Shown one piece after another: positions 50,101 through 62,750 of a DNA stretch of 64,000 nucleotides (positions are counted from its first letter, which is position 1; the number at the start of each line of letters is the position of its first letter). The stretch spans positions 5,262,701 through 5,326,700 of the forward strand of contig NC_135552.1 in assembly GCF_964340395.1 (NCBI RefSeq), written 5' to 3'. The notes under the pieces are model-generated. The model did no database searches. It was given only the letters and a program-made list of their open reading frames with translations, and was not told where the DNA came from. This DNA comes from Glandiceps talaboti. Its lineage: Eukaryota; Hemichordata; Enteropneusta; Spengelidae. A program made the position numbers and the translations under genes.

Positions 50101-53100
50101 TCACAGTAAATAACCCGAGCTGTTGCTTATTAGATAATCACTGCCGAAATATTGACCACTCTCGTAAAAATCATTGCTGCAATCAATTGTCAGTTGTGGA
50201 ATTTAGCAGGTACGTTGTCTGTGCTTTAACAGGTCGCTGGGACAATGGCCAAGTGATCATAAATTTTCTACATCATCAAAAAAAGCTTGTTTAGGCAGGA
50301 GCCACACAATGTGTGTCGAGTTGAATTGAGGGCTCGATCTTTTGCCAATCTTTGGACACTTTGACAGGGATTTTTATCAAAGTTTTGGACTGCATAGCAA
50401 CCCAAACTTTTCTTCAGATTATTATGTAGTTGCCAAGCCACAAAACAATGATAGGTCGACATTAATGATGACACTTTTTTTGTTAACAATTGTAATACAG
50501 AAAACTAGCAACTCAGTGTATAATATTTCACACCAAACACGTCCAAACACAAAATTGTATTTTATGAACTCAACCTTGGTTGGTCTGAATTGCCACCCCC
50601 TCCCCCAGTCTGCCCCCCCCCCCTTTTTTTTCCAAAAATCTTTATTACATGATAAACAAAGTTGGTGATTTCCATACAAGTTAAAAGATACCTTATATGT
50701 ACATGTATGTATGCCCTGATTTTGCACTTCTAAAGAAACCCGTGTTTTTTGTTAAAGTTAAGGACAGTAGGCTGGTAAAATCTACCCAAGTTCCTCAGGT
50801 ATTTTGGTAGGCTTTCCCACCTGAATGATGGAACGATGTATGAAAATCTTTGATATATTTACCATCTCTGCTACTGAAACATTTAACAAAAATACTACAA
50901 ATTGTATATTTGGATATGCAAATGTGAATAAATTAAATAGAAATAGACAGAACTCAAGTAAATGGAGTTACTTCTGAGTATGAAAACAGTTCTCCTAATT
51001 GGAGGAAAATGAAAGAAAATAATGCAATTAATGTCCGATGGGAAAACCTACTAGATAGATTACTTTGAAGTTTGTACCCGACTTGCAAATTATTCTTGCC
51101 ACTTTTGAAAAACAGTTTGTATTATTTCAATAAACATGTAATTAATTATTCTAGAAAAAAAAAACCTTCAAATCGTAACTGAGGTACTAATACCTAAATG
51201 ATGGTATATGAAATATAAATATAATTCCCAAGCTTTTTTTTTCATTTATGAAAATTTCCTAATGCAATTTATCTATATACAAGAAACGGGTGTAGGTTTT
51301 TTTTACATGCAAATTTGATAGTGAAAATGAACTGATAAATGTGCTAAGGTGGAATAACCAGAGCAGTTAATGTCACCAAAAATCATTCACTACGCTGGAC
51401 TTGTATCTGGCTCCCAATAATAAGTGACATGGTTCTTTTGTCAAAGCATGAAAAGACTTGGACTGTTTCTATGTATTTGTACATTTTCATGTGAATTAAT
51501 GATATTTGTTTAGATTAATACAGTCCCTTTGTTAGGAAATTGCATTTGGAACTAAAAAGGAGTTGAAGCAAGCTAATAATAATGGCTTCTTTCAATCAAC
51601 TCACTCACGCTTATTCATTGCATTAGAAGAGCAGAACATCATGCTCGTAACGGTGATACGTACACTCCTTTCAACATTTGTGAGTAGAAATCAACGTTCA
51701 CAGTGCCGCGGCTAATGTTTTTGTGTGACTTGCTGGCTACAATAGAGTACACATCCATCCTAAATATACCCATCACGTCGAGTTATTTTGCTATATTATG
51801 TTGTTATGCACTATAACTAAATTCGTAAAATCAGCAGAAAATTTGATATTTATTACATGCAATTTTTTTTTTCATTTATTTTTAGTAAAAAGTGACTTTT
51901 AGCATTTTTGTGTCATTTTGGGGATGGATGAGTGTTGTTTATTGATTGAATTACGAAAATCAAGCTGTGTGGGGATGGTTGTTGGTGGAGTCAATGTTTT
52001 GTTCAATTTTTTGCACAATGCAAGTTATAGTCGGCCGAGGGAATTGCAACAATACCCCTGTGTAAGCGGATGAGTTAAAGAAGGGCCCTATTTAACCCGA
52101 CACTTAATTAAATGTAACCAACTGCATATGCTGAGCAGTTGGCAATGATAAGGGTCGCTGGAACAATATGCGAAGCACTCAGGGACCCCTTTAGGAAATA
52201 ACACGGCAGGCATATCACAAGTGTTTTGGAAGGGCTGACGATCTCTGTCTCTCTCTGCTCTTTCATGTGTTAATTTCACGTAAAGCACACCAGGAAATTG
52301 ACATCAATTGCTGGCCGTATTCAACATGGCTTGTCAGTTTCATACATCCCTAGCCTTGCTTGTCATCTGGTTGTGATTGAGGGGTAATCACTGTATATAC
52401 ACGATACACCCTCTTGCACTCCGCGCTTTCCCTTTCACCACTTTTTGCCCTGAAGCAGTTCTGCCAGTCCCAACAAATTATATCGTGCTTTGAATAGGCA
52501 CACTTGCATACATGGCCTCTGATAATATCTACAATATACATCTCTCTCTCACTCTATCCCTTTGCTTTGATTCACAAGCGGGCACATACACGTACGTGTA
52601 CTTTTTTTATTACTAGGGTTTCCATCTCCAGGCTATGCTTTATAAATACAAAAGCTACAAATTTAACACAGGTATCAGTTGTAATTCGTAAGTATTTTGC
52701 AGTTGTGATTCTAAAATCCACACGGATCGCCAAGGTCGCGTCCTATGACTTACTCTAGTTTACACAGGGGCATTGAGAACACTGATTTACGACTGTACTT
52801 TGAATTATTACACATTGTTGCCAGCATCAAGCACACCCGACTAGCCTAGACATGCAACTATGGGGCATGATCTTTGAGGATTTAGTTTATAATCTTATCA
52901 CTGAGTTAAAAACACAGTAAATTTAGCCATTATTTACTAACCTGCATTCCAAACACTACTTCCAGTTGTACCTATACATATCACTTGGATAATTTACCTC
53001 CTATGTTTACTTATTATCAAGTTTTCAGAAATATCTAAACCACCCTGTCAAAGCTGAAGTAGGGTTGTGTGTCTCACCCCTTTCTGCTAACTTTTTAAAT

Positions 53101-56100
53101 GCTTCTCTGACTCCGATCAGACTATTTCATATTGACAAAATTTTATCACAGACAGCTGAAAAATAGTTCGATTTTTTTTTTTAAATGGAAATATATTTTA
53201 TGATTCTTTCATTTCAAACTTTTAATATGGTATTGTACAATGTATGATACATATAAATGAACTAAAAAAAAGAATTGCACATTACTGAATGTTTATCAGT
53301 TAAAATATTTAAAAGACCGGTATTTTAATGAATACTGACTTGAAAGTGACCAACATTTCTTTCTGTAAAACTTCACATCAACATAAATTCGCACTAACTG
53401 GCCATTAAACTTCACAAATTTAAAAACAAATATGTCATTCCTTTGACTTTTAAGTTTAAATAATTGTAAACGAATTAGTCATGAATAGAGCTGTCTTTCA
53501 TGTTTGTTTGTTTGTTTGTTTTTCCTAAGAGGTGTTTGTTTGTTTGTTTGATTTACTCTGTTACAGTATAGTTGTAACTGATATTGGTATAGAAGTACAA
53601 TTACATGATTACCAGATTCTAACTTTTCAAATAGTTACAGTGTTTAAAGATTCTGCCTAACTGACAATGGTATTTCATCATCAACTTCTGTTCAAATGGC
53701 TGGGTCAAAGTTGTTGTTTTTTCATGACAAATATATATGGGGGGTTTTTTCTGAGTAATCACAGAACTGGTTTTAATTAAGTTATGTTATCAATGTAATA
53801 AGAACAATTTTCCCTGACAGACATGAATATTTATTATCACCTTTTTTAAACAAATTATTTGGCCAAATAATTATAAGGTTTTTCTTAGTGAGACAAAATA
53901 GGTTTTAACAGTGTAGGAGAGGCGTCCAAGTTTTTTCTTCCCTCGAAGTAATCATCACCTGGATTTAAAACTCACTCGACATGACTACATAAAATATAAT
54001 TACACTTCACTTTTTCAGGCAGTGTCTTTCACACTAAAGAAATTAAGACATACAATGGAGTTATATATCGGTGAAATAACGCCAGTCGACTTCTGAACAG
54101 CACTTTGACATCTTGTGGAACCGTACTTCAAGGACTCGAGCACCAAGCTCAATTGCAAAGGTTTCCATCGTCCAGCGCTGTCAAACAGACAATTCGATTT
54201 GAAAGCACTGACTGAGTAGGTGGGAAATTTACATGTAACAAAGGTAATTTTTGATAGAAACTGCGATGAAAGCGACTACAGTTGTTGTTACCACTGGCCT
54301 TTGAAATGTACAACGGTACCAGATACTTGAGTAAAATTAATTAAACTAAAGCCATGTAGATTTCGAAGCGCAATTTAAACAGCTGTTTGTGACTGAGACT
54401 CCGGGATTTAATTTTAACTCAGCCTGGCACGTTTCAGGCAAGTCGTCTCGACTGAAGCAGTTTTAATAATGGTAGGTAGTTCTCCATGTCGACCTCCTTT
54501 GCCTTGTCCTAAGTGACTCATTTGAAAGTCTGAACACATCACACTAAAATGGTCAGTCAGAACAAAAATGCCTCGAGATATATCAGCGTACCTATGACCT
54601 GTTCGCTATTGAATAAGGCCTCAACAGACACCTCATTCACTGACTTAACAAAATCGGAACTGATACTGTACTAGCACCGTCAGTTTGTGCTTTCTCTTTC
54701 ACGTGAACTGTCACATCGGAGTAGGGGATCATAAAATAAAACGACGTACAAACAGAAGGTTCGTCACATAAAACAGAAGTGGATCGGTAATCAAGTGCGC
54801 GTAAACCCCCAGTGGATGGAACTACACAACATGCACGTACGTAAGAGAGAGAGAGAGAGGGGAGACGACACGTTACAAGCTTTACAAAACACGGGGATCA
54901 CAACATAAAACTAACATCGGTATATTTCCATAACCATATTTTCTTTCCAACACGGTCGGTAAAGTACGTGTGTACACTCTCCACACAAAATGACCCATAG
55001 ACAATCCCTAATGTGTTGACACAAAAATTATTACATCAGAAAAAAAATTGTCAATATTTTCTTGATAATCAGGTGGGAGGAAAGTATACGCGGGTCTATA
55101 AAAGGCCGGGCTCAATTGGTTATAATTAATTCAATTTTCACAAGTAAATCAATGAAACAAGTTGTGATAAATATCACAAACGGAATCAAATTAAACTGTC
55201 GTGAAATTTTCCCGCTGATGTGAAAATTTTACGATGTTAGCTTGTTCGACCGTTTCCAAGCTCGTTCTCGTCTTCAGAGTCGGTTATTGCCAATAACGTT
55301 CATGCCCAAACTGTCGTTGCGCAAACAAAAGACACCATAATTCCAGTAAAGGTGTTCTTGATAAAACCAATATTTTGTAAGCGTGCAATCCCACGTCCAT
55401 CAATCAAGTAAGCTCTGATTAGCGTACACAATCGACGTGCGGGAATTTCCAAGTTAATGCCGATGACACACACTCTGACCCGTGTCGTGTAGTGCATTTC
55501 TCCCTACAATAAATTTCCCGTGTTCTTTCTCTCCCAAACAATTGTCGCAGATTTGAAAACACGCAAGGAAACATTATTTTTTCGGTCGATTTCAAAGAGA
55601 TAAAAACACGAAAAGTACACTGTACGCGAGTGTCGTAATAAAGAGGAATAGCTCATCGACAAAGTGAAATACACTAGCGACTGTACTGGTTCACACTTTC
55701 ACGCGACAACCAGAGCTATTTCCAAGCGTTTTGCAACACAGTGTCAATATATTGTTTTGCTGGGTTTTTTAATTGCTTAATTTGATAGAGTAGCACAGCG
55801 AATGAATAATTCTTTTTTGACTACATCGCACCCATTCATTCACACTTACGCTTGGACACACACGGAATAATAGGCTCGACCCTACTACTTGACACCGTGA
55901 AAAACAAAATTTTTCCACTAAATGCCAAACGTTTGTTGCTAGGTATTTGTGTCTCTTCGAAACGCCACATCCGCGAGAAAGAAAAAAAGAGGTGTTAATT
56001 GAACGGTATATGATAACTAAACGAGATCAATCTGAACGAGCAATTTGTGTTTTCAAGCGAAGTCTAGTGTGTATAATATTGATTTCAAACGAACTGTTTA

Positions 56101-57125
56101 TGTTACTTTCAATTTCAAAACAAGCGTGGCCTGCCGGCTCTAGCATGGCGTCCACTGTCACAATGTTTGTTTTGAAAGTACCTACCCGCTAACCTGAGCG
56201 CTGACATTCTCTGAAATTCCGGTTCTTGTAGCCATTTCCACATTCTTCTAAATGTTTCTCTTCCACTCTTCAGTTTACTCCATGGCTTCGGGTTCCTTAG
56301 CAAGTCGCTGAGAGTTCCTTGACTTCGGCAAAGTACGCGCTGTGCGAAAACTGCTTGAGGGATGCTGTATCGTTTCAGTTCACTGGTCACTCGCTGTGCT
56401 ATTTCTTTCGTATTTATTTCTTCGCCATTGCCAGAGTCCCGACCCGAGTGATTTCGGCTTGGAGGTGGAGGTGTTACATGAGGCGCACAATGCATGCCGT
56501 TCAAGCCCATTGGGTTTGACAGGGCCGATCTTGGGGCCTGTAAACCCCTCATATGATCACCATGATGTGTGGGAAATTGTGGTTCATAACCGTTCATGTT
56601 TACGTTCATACTTCGGGAATACGTATTGACATTGCCAGGGCTGTGAGGTCCATAGCCGGTCATAGTCTGAGGATGACCGTAGCCGTTTAACATTGCATTG
56701 GGCCCCATACCACTGCCAATTTGTCCCATATTCATGCCTGTTAGCTTGTCATATGGATTGTTCATCATATGGTTACTGTGTGTGTTCAAAAGTGTGAAAC
56801 TGCCGCTCACATTACTCGGGTCATGGTGACGGAACTTGTCCGAAGTGACAGATGAAATCGGCGGAAGAGGCTGCAGGGGTTGTAACGTTGTGTAATTAGC
56901 GCTTGTGCTCGTTTGCAGTCCGTTAAACGACGAGACACCGTAATCGGGAGTGCGGAAATCGTTTGGTTCCATCATGTTGCTGAGGCTGGCGAGTGAAGAG
57001 CGCGAATGTTTCGGTATGTCAGAAGACAGCAGATCGCTGGTTACGCTGGACACGGGCACTGGCTCGGACGCACCGTGGGCAAAGTCACCTAAGCTATCCA
57101 TCACTGGAAAGTCGCTGATATTCAT
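18135..57125 (-). CDS. ONECUT: ONECUT/HNF6-type CUT-homeobox transcription factor, complete, two exons
   Basis: Joining 57125-56186 to 18418-18135 gives 407 residues. The donor is GTAGGT, the acceptor TTATTACAG, and a split Ala codon lies at the junction. Visible modules are a short N-terminal MDSLGDF..GASEPVPV motif (9-25), the conserved YTTLQPLQPLPPISS block (78-92), NVSGSFTLL (105-113), a Met/Asn/Gly-rich linker, one CUT domain (about 235-313) and one homeodomain (about 331-390). The homeodomain has the Onecut-specific Phe48/Met50 (VSNFFMNARRR). A single CUT plus this divergent homeodomain defines the ONECUT class; such proteins are nuclear DNA-binding regulators of neural, liver/pancreas or ciliary-band genes, depending on the animal. 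It lacks the poly-His run of vertebrate ONECUT1 and is shorter (407 versus about 465). First Met in frame is used; the frame stays open 26 codons upstream without another Met. Paralogue assignment (1/2/3) is not meaningful if the organism is an invertebrate. Confidence 0.96.
19203..19266. repeat. (AC)32 microsatellite
   Basis: Uninterrupted AC repeat. It is preceded by a short (ATTC)n tract at 19161-19182. Confidence 0.97.
20463..20759. mobile_element. Inverted-repeat (MITE-like) element, 60-bp arms
   Basis: Arms at 20463-20522 and 20698-20759 are complementary with 8 mismatches in 60 (about 87%). They share CACTCC-type ends (GATCATCTCCACTCA) and an inner hairpin-forming GCACAGA..TCTGTGC. 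Weaker similarity continues out to TATA at about 20444 and 20773. The central 175 bp has no coding potential. No clear target duplication was found. Confidence 0.65.
20946..21182. repeat. Imperfect direct repeat, 181-bp offset
   Basis: GGTCAAAA, ATGCAA, TTCAGTTCC and ATATT blocks occur in the same order at 20946-21000 and 21127-21182. This is probably an old local duplication. Confidence 0.45.
22635..22724. repeat. Compound (CT)n / (AC)n microsatellite
   Basis: CT-rich from 22635, a TGTCTG bridge, then (AC)n to 22724. It creates false Ser/Leu and Thr/His-rich frames. Confidence 0.95.
33743..33937. repeat. (GA)45 tract grading into GACAGA repeats
   Basis: Pure GA dinucleotides at 33743-33833, then about 100 bp of interleaved GAGA and GACAGA units. 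It is all-purine on the plus strand for the first 90 bp. Confidence 0.97.
34948..34973. repeat. C26 homopolymer
   Basis: Twenty-six consecutive C, i.e. poly-G on the Onecut sense strand. Length in the assembly may be unreliable. Confidence 0.95.
35070..35104. repeat. (AC)17 microsatellite
   Basis: Uninterrupted AC repeat in the Onecut intron. Confidence 0.97.
36382..36443. repeat. Short minisatellite of GACAACATTACTAT-like units
   Basis: About five units of 12-15 bp sharing ACAACATTA, with small length changes. Confidence 0.75.
46640..46932. repeat. Diverged local repeat array
   Basis: A core like TTTGGGGGAA..TCACTGAATATG recurs near 46640, 46677, 46712 and 46817. The two last copies extend about 90-100 bp further, sharing AAGTTTT(G/A)CATT, ACAGAATTATGAAA and AACTTCA(T/C)T motifs. 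Confidence 0.5.
53502..53551. repeat. Two (TTTG)n tracts
   Basis: TTTG repeats at about 53502-53521 and 53533-53551, separated by a 12-bp interruption. Confidence 0.9.
55097..55104 (+). promoter_or_regulatory. TATA-box-like motif, antisense to Onecut
   Basis: TATAAAAG preceded by CGGGTC and followed by GCCGGGC, a local G/C contrast typical of core promoters. It lies 1.1 kb inside the Onecut intron and would fire away from exon 2. No downstream reading frame supports a coding product. Confidence 0.2.
56186..57125 (-). CDS. ONECUT: Onecut exon 1: N-terminus and CUT domain
   Basis: 940 bp from ATG (57125-57123) to donor GTAGGT (56185-56180). It encodes residues 1-313 and the first base of Ala314. 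The CUT domain is nearly invariant relative to vertebrates: EINTKEIAQRVTSELKRYSI, AVFAQRVLCRSQGTLSDLL, RNPKPWSKLKSGRETFRRMW and KWLQEPEFQRMSALRLA. Translation past the donor yields unrelated residues, which confirms the boundary. Local CpG content is higher than in the flanking intron. Confidence 0.96.
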
Positions 57126-58088
<963 letters not shown>

Positions 58089-58660
58089 TACAAGCTTTAT
58101 TTTTCTTACTCGCTTTTCAAGAAGGAAAACTTTCATTACATCATTCAAGTACAGCACTGCGACGTCATTTATATTCCGGTATTAGTTCGTCGTCACAATT
58201 GCTTTCCTAAACATCTGTGTGGTACACATACTTCAGACCTTTTATTGCAAGATCATCCTTCAATGAAGTTTTCATTCTTCAAGGATGTCTTCGGGTGTGC
58301 TTCATTGTCCCGTCGCCTTGACAACTTCTCTTTAAATTCCAATTTATATTAAGTGTGATGCTATGCTATTGTTTGAGTTCTTATTGTGCCAGGAGGCCAC
58401 GCGAATGGTAAGCTTCTTCGGGTCATACATAATATATTGTGTTGCGGATAAAACACAGAACTTCACAATTAGTGTTGTTTGTCGTGGCTTTACACATATG
58501 TTGTTGTCTGCCCATCCCCCATCATCATTAGCTTACCTCTACTAAGATTAACCTCGAAGTCATTCACAGTTCAAAATGTGTTCTCAGTGAGCTTACACAG
58601 TATGCCACATGCAAGGGTGAATGAAACAAAATTATAACACCACGTATTGAGACCAACTGT

Positions 58661-58681
58661 CCCCCCCCCCAAAAAAAAAAA
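58661..58681. repeat. C10A11 homopolymer pair
   Basis: Ten C followed by eleven A. Confidence 0.95.
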
Positions 58682-60041
58682 GAGCGCGATACGCTCCCGA
58701 CTACATTGTGACATCGGTACGTATTTTGAAAGCAACGTAACTATATTTACCTCTTTAAAATGAGATACATAGAAGTTCTATCATCATTTACCGACTCCAT
58801 GCTTTAATATCTACATGTGCATAAATCGCAAAACGTTTGATAACAGTAGAACGTAGACATACCATCCTCTTCGGGGTGCGCCTTGCCATATATAGTCGAT
58901 TTCGTGTAGGGCTATGATTTCACTTGCGTATGTCCAATTCACCATACGCACGTCTCTTTATTAGCATCCGAATTTTGTACATTCTTAATTTGTTAAAATG
59001 TAATAATGTAAAGCGTAATATTTTAAGCACTAACGTAATAATTATTGTGCGAGTGAAAAGTAAAATGTTGATGCCATTAGCGAGCCATGACGTAGCGATC
59101 TCATTATTACAGCGACTCTCCGTAAAGCTATATAGCCTTCACCCAATTAACGTGCAGGAGCTCGATTCTCACACGATAATTAACTAAAGGCCAACGTAGC
59201 TTAGTGCGGGTTTTTAGCAAAAAGTACACAAATTTCTCTCTGTTTGTCGCATAGATGTGCACACATGACAGGAACTCGAAGAGCAGGGGAAGCTAAAGCC
59301 CGGAGGCTCTTTTTTCACTGTGCAAACGAGAGGGGCGTATCAATGATCAACGATGGTTGGTGAATGGAAAAACCTAACGAACAAATGTTGCTGTCATGTG
59401 TCGCTGTGACGTGCGATTTCCATGAAATCATGAACAGCATTTGTGCCAATAATTTACCACCGTGACGTAAGATAGCGCCAGTAGAAAAAAAAGGTGTGCA
59501 ATTTCATTAAAACGAATATTATGTCGCTGAGAGGCACAATAAAAGCTAGCGAACGTGAACAGTGGAGAACTCAGAGTTCGGGCTGTGAGCGTGTACATAA
59601 TACAAATTAATATTTGGTTCCCAAATACACGAACTGAACAAATAGATGGTTATTTGAAAAAAAGCTGAAACATGATATATGCTAATCTCACAGTATAAAA
59701 GGCGCTTTTTATTTAACGAATATGGTGCATTTTCCATAATATAACAACATTATAAAGAGTTTGGATTTTGAACATCCGATAATTGTCCGTCATTTCATTA
59801 TCTGGGGTATATGTATGATCTCAGATCGATCATGATAGTTTATCAGCGGTGATGATGATATACCGGGATAGTTAGGATGTCAAGTTGTACAGTATTGTTA
59901 ATTAAGAAGTTTAATATTACTGTAAAATATCATTTTCTACGTGACGTTGTACTGTGACAGTAGTGCGCAGACCCCCAGGCTTAAAATTGAAATTCGCGGT
60001 ACATGTATTTGATAAAAAAAAAAAAAGTGAGCGTAGAAAGT

Positions 60042-60188
<147 letters not shown>

Positions 60189-60285
60189 TGTCCCTTACGA
60201 CTGTCCAGTTAAGAAGACTTATTGTTCATACAAAACGTACTCTGGAAATTTAACTTCATATTTTGCTGCTTTGCACTCTCTCACT

Positions 60286-60302
60286 CCCCCCCCCCCCCCC
60301 CC
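60286..60302. repeat. C17 homopolymer
   Basis: Seventeen consecutive C after a CT-rich stretch. Confidence 0.95.
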
Positions 60303-62369
60303 ACTGGCATATTCGTAGATTTTCTTCTTTTCATCTATATATCTATACCGTATATTACCGCTGTTATTACATCAAAATCCACATAAATCTAAAATGAGTT
60401 GCTAGTATCATCGTGCATTATTTTCATCCATGGGTTCATTGGTTGTGCACGATAGGGTTCTGATGCAAATTATGGCTAATGTTTGTCAAAGCAGATGATT
60501 CAATCTCGAGCTCCTGTATAATTTATAAATACAAACATGTCAAAAACAAAAGACATCGGTACCAAATATGGTTAAAACGAGATCACAAATAAAACACAGA
60601 TTGAATGACTTACTGCACATGTCATTAACAATGTTTCTAACGATCGGGATACTCGGTTGTATTACAGCGGTTAAAATATGCAATTGCGACAGCGCCGCTC
60701 ATCGGTCTGTCGTATACATGCACGATTGTCCAATACATGTACTATCAGGCAATCGAAGGAATAGTTGGGCGGGGTGATATTTTTTTGCGAGTAGCCCCGG
60801 CGTACATAATACACACAGCAAAGAACCAAACAATTTGTTACCTTTGTGGTAAGGTTTCAATGGATTTAAGATTGATTTTATAAACGTCGATTTGTTGTTG
60901 TTGTTTTTTGTGGTTTTTTTTTTAACCTAAAAAAAAACCCACAACGGTGGTCACGGAAGTGTCGTAAGAACCAGCGCGTTGCATTCAAACTTAGTCTGTG
61001 CGGTCATTTGACAACTTGAACACAGGCGATCAAAAACAAATTAAACTTTAATACTGCCTGTGTATGTTATCCAATACAAACTCTACAACACTGCCACTGT
61101 GTCCCCAAATTTGAAAATTGTTCCAAATTATTAGTTTTCATAATTTATCAGACGGTTGAATTGGGCTAACATTTATGATTATGATTATGTAGTTTTTTTC
61201 CAATCACAATCGAATGAACTGAATTATAATTATCTCAAAAAGTGTCTTATGGTTTGTTCCCGAATGTTCTCTCTTCAGGGCACTTTTCTTAAAAAATTAT
61301 TTACAACACCGTCCTACATTTTTGATCGGCGTCCACCGCTATCTAGGTCTGTTCAAACTATATACAATTCAATCAAATCAATCGGTTTTTTTTACGCAAA
61401 CGTGTATATCATTTCCGGATTTCGTTTTCTTCGATACTTCGCTGTCATTCTTTCTAAAACGTCCAACCTAGCGAGTCTTACTTTCTTTCTTTCTAACTCC
61501 GATATTACGCGATGAAAGTCGATATATACAGAGAGAGGACGCGTTGTTCTCCCGTAAATGCTTACACAAACGCTCGGTAAGAATGCCTACGCGACATCAC
61601 CCGTAGTGTGTAAACTTCGGAAATCGAAGTAAAATACACAATTTATCTAGTTTTGAGCCCATTTCCACTAGGCTGCTATTGTTTTCACACAATATTACCA
61701 CTAGAGGGGACGGTGTGCAAATGTTGTCTTCATCGCGCTCAAATATTAAAGTGGTGCACTCGTGAAACATTTTTAAAATGGGGGTATAACGCCAAACAGT
61801 TGTAGCATTGTTCTTACACACTTGGTTTATTTTAGGTCCTTTGCAATTGTAGATGTACTTCTATAAGTGGGCAAATCGGAAGAACTTTACATGTATTTGC
61901 TGACGAAATGTCCCCCAGCCTGCAAGAAGGAAATGCCTCCCCCATTTCATTTGCTTGATTTCTTTTATCTTGCCTCTTTTGCGATGTTTGTTGAAATGAA
62001 CAATAGGGTGAGAGAAGAAATACATTAATTAAGTTTACACGGTGAAATGAACTAGACTTGTTCGTTTCTTTCAATGCATTCAAAAAAACAACATAAAGAT
62101 TGAAATCACTCTGTAGACATATAAATGGGTCACCTGTATTTGTATGAACGACGTCACAAAATAACCGAAGTTTATCTCGCATGTTGTGTACTATGTTTCA
62201 GGTCAACAACGTTGTAATGATACGAAAAAGTGAGAAAAGTCAGAATTAAAGTACCCGAGAGGTATTGACTCAGATTGTAATGTGTTATGTGCAGTTTTTC
62301 AGTCATGTTATCAGTTGAAACTATGCTGTATATACTTTACACTGACAACAGGACTTTAAAATATATACA

Positions 62370-62750
62370 GAATACTAGTAGTTAGAGTTGGTTAGAGTGG
62401 CCGCCTTGGAATCTGCAGGTTGCAGGTTGCAGTTCGAGCCCCATCTGCCGTTTTGTTTCTGAATGGTCCTTTTAACCACGATTGTGCCTCAGTCAACCCA
62501 GCTGTATAATTGGGGACCAGAAAGGATAGAGGTTGCAATATGAATGCTTTAAACATATGCGCTTATAGAGGCTGCAATGGATTGCATGCTCCCTAGGGGG
62601 TTGAGGAAAGCCTTAAAAGGGCCGTTGTGCCGCTATAGATCCGTGCCGGGGGTAATAATTGTAAAGCGCTTTCAGCACAGAATGGGAAAGTTCTATATAA
62701 AAATTAACATTAGTATTGTTATTATTATTATTCTTTTGAAACTATCATCG
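62370..62750 (+). mobile_element. tRNA-derived SINE
   Basis: The 5' head has a pol III A-box-like GGTTAGAGTGGCCG (near 62390) and a B-box-like CAGTTCGAGCCCC (near 62430). A central domain contains CAACCCAGCTGTATAATTGG. The 3' body has GTAAAGCGCTTTCAGCAC and GGGAAAGTTCTATATAAA, then a (TTA/ATT)n tail. This matches invertebrate tRNA-SINEs with AAGCGCTATATAAA-type 3' ends. An 11-bp direct repeat AAATATATACA at 62359-62369 and 62751-62761 may be the target duplication, though it is A/T-only apart from one C. Confidence 0.8.

Larger units (their letters stand above)
18419..56185 (-). other. Onecut single intron (37.8 kb)
   Basis: GT (56185-56184) to AG (18420-18419). It separates the CUT and homeodomain exons at a phase-1 position immediately after the CUT domain. 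It has no supported exon or RNA gene. The content is A/T-rich sequence with microsatellites (19.2, 22.6-22.7, 33.7-33.9, 35.07, 35.56 kb), a C26 tract, a TIR-like element at 20.45-20.77 kb, old local duplications (20.95-21.18, 46.63-46.93 kb) and several more CpG-rich, non-repetitive islands that could be enhancers (about 25.86-26.14, 38.43-38.96, 40.84-41.76, 44.64-44.83, 48.29-48.47, 51.6-52.45, 54.05-56.1 kb). An alternative spacer exon between CUT and homeodomain, as in mammalian HNF6-beta, cannot be excluded. Confidence 0.9.

Noticed and set aside
59181-59300. Possible tRNA A-box (GTAGCTTAGTGCGGG)
   Set aside because: No B-box at the right distance and no cloverleaf pairing could be found.
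61156-61515. 119-residue plus-strand frame upstream of Onecut
   Set aside because: Low-complexity, rich in Phe/Tyr/Ile/Asn as expected from A/T-rich DNA. No domain is seen.
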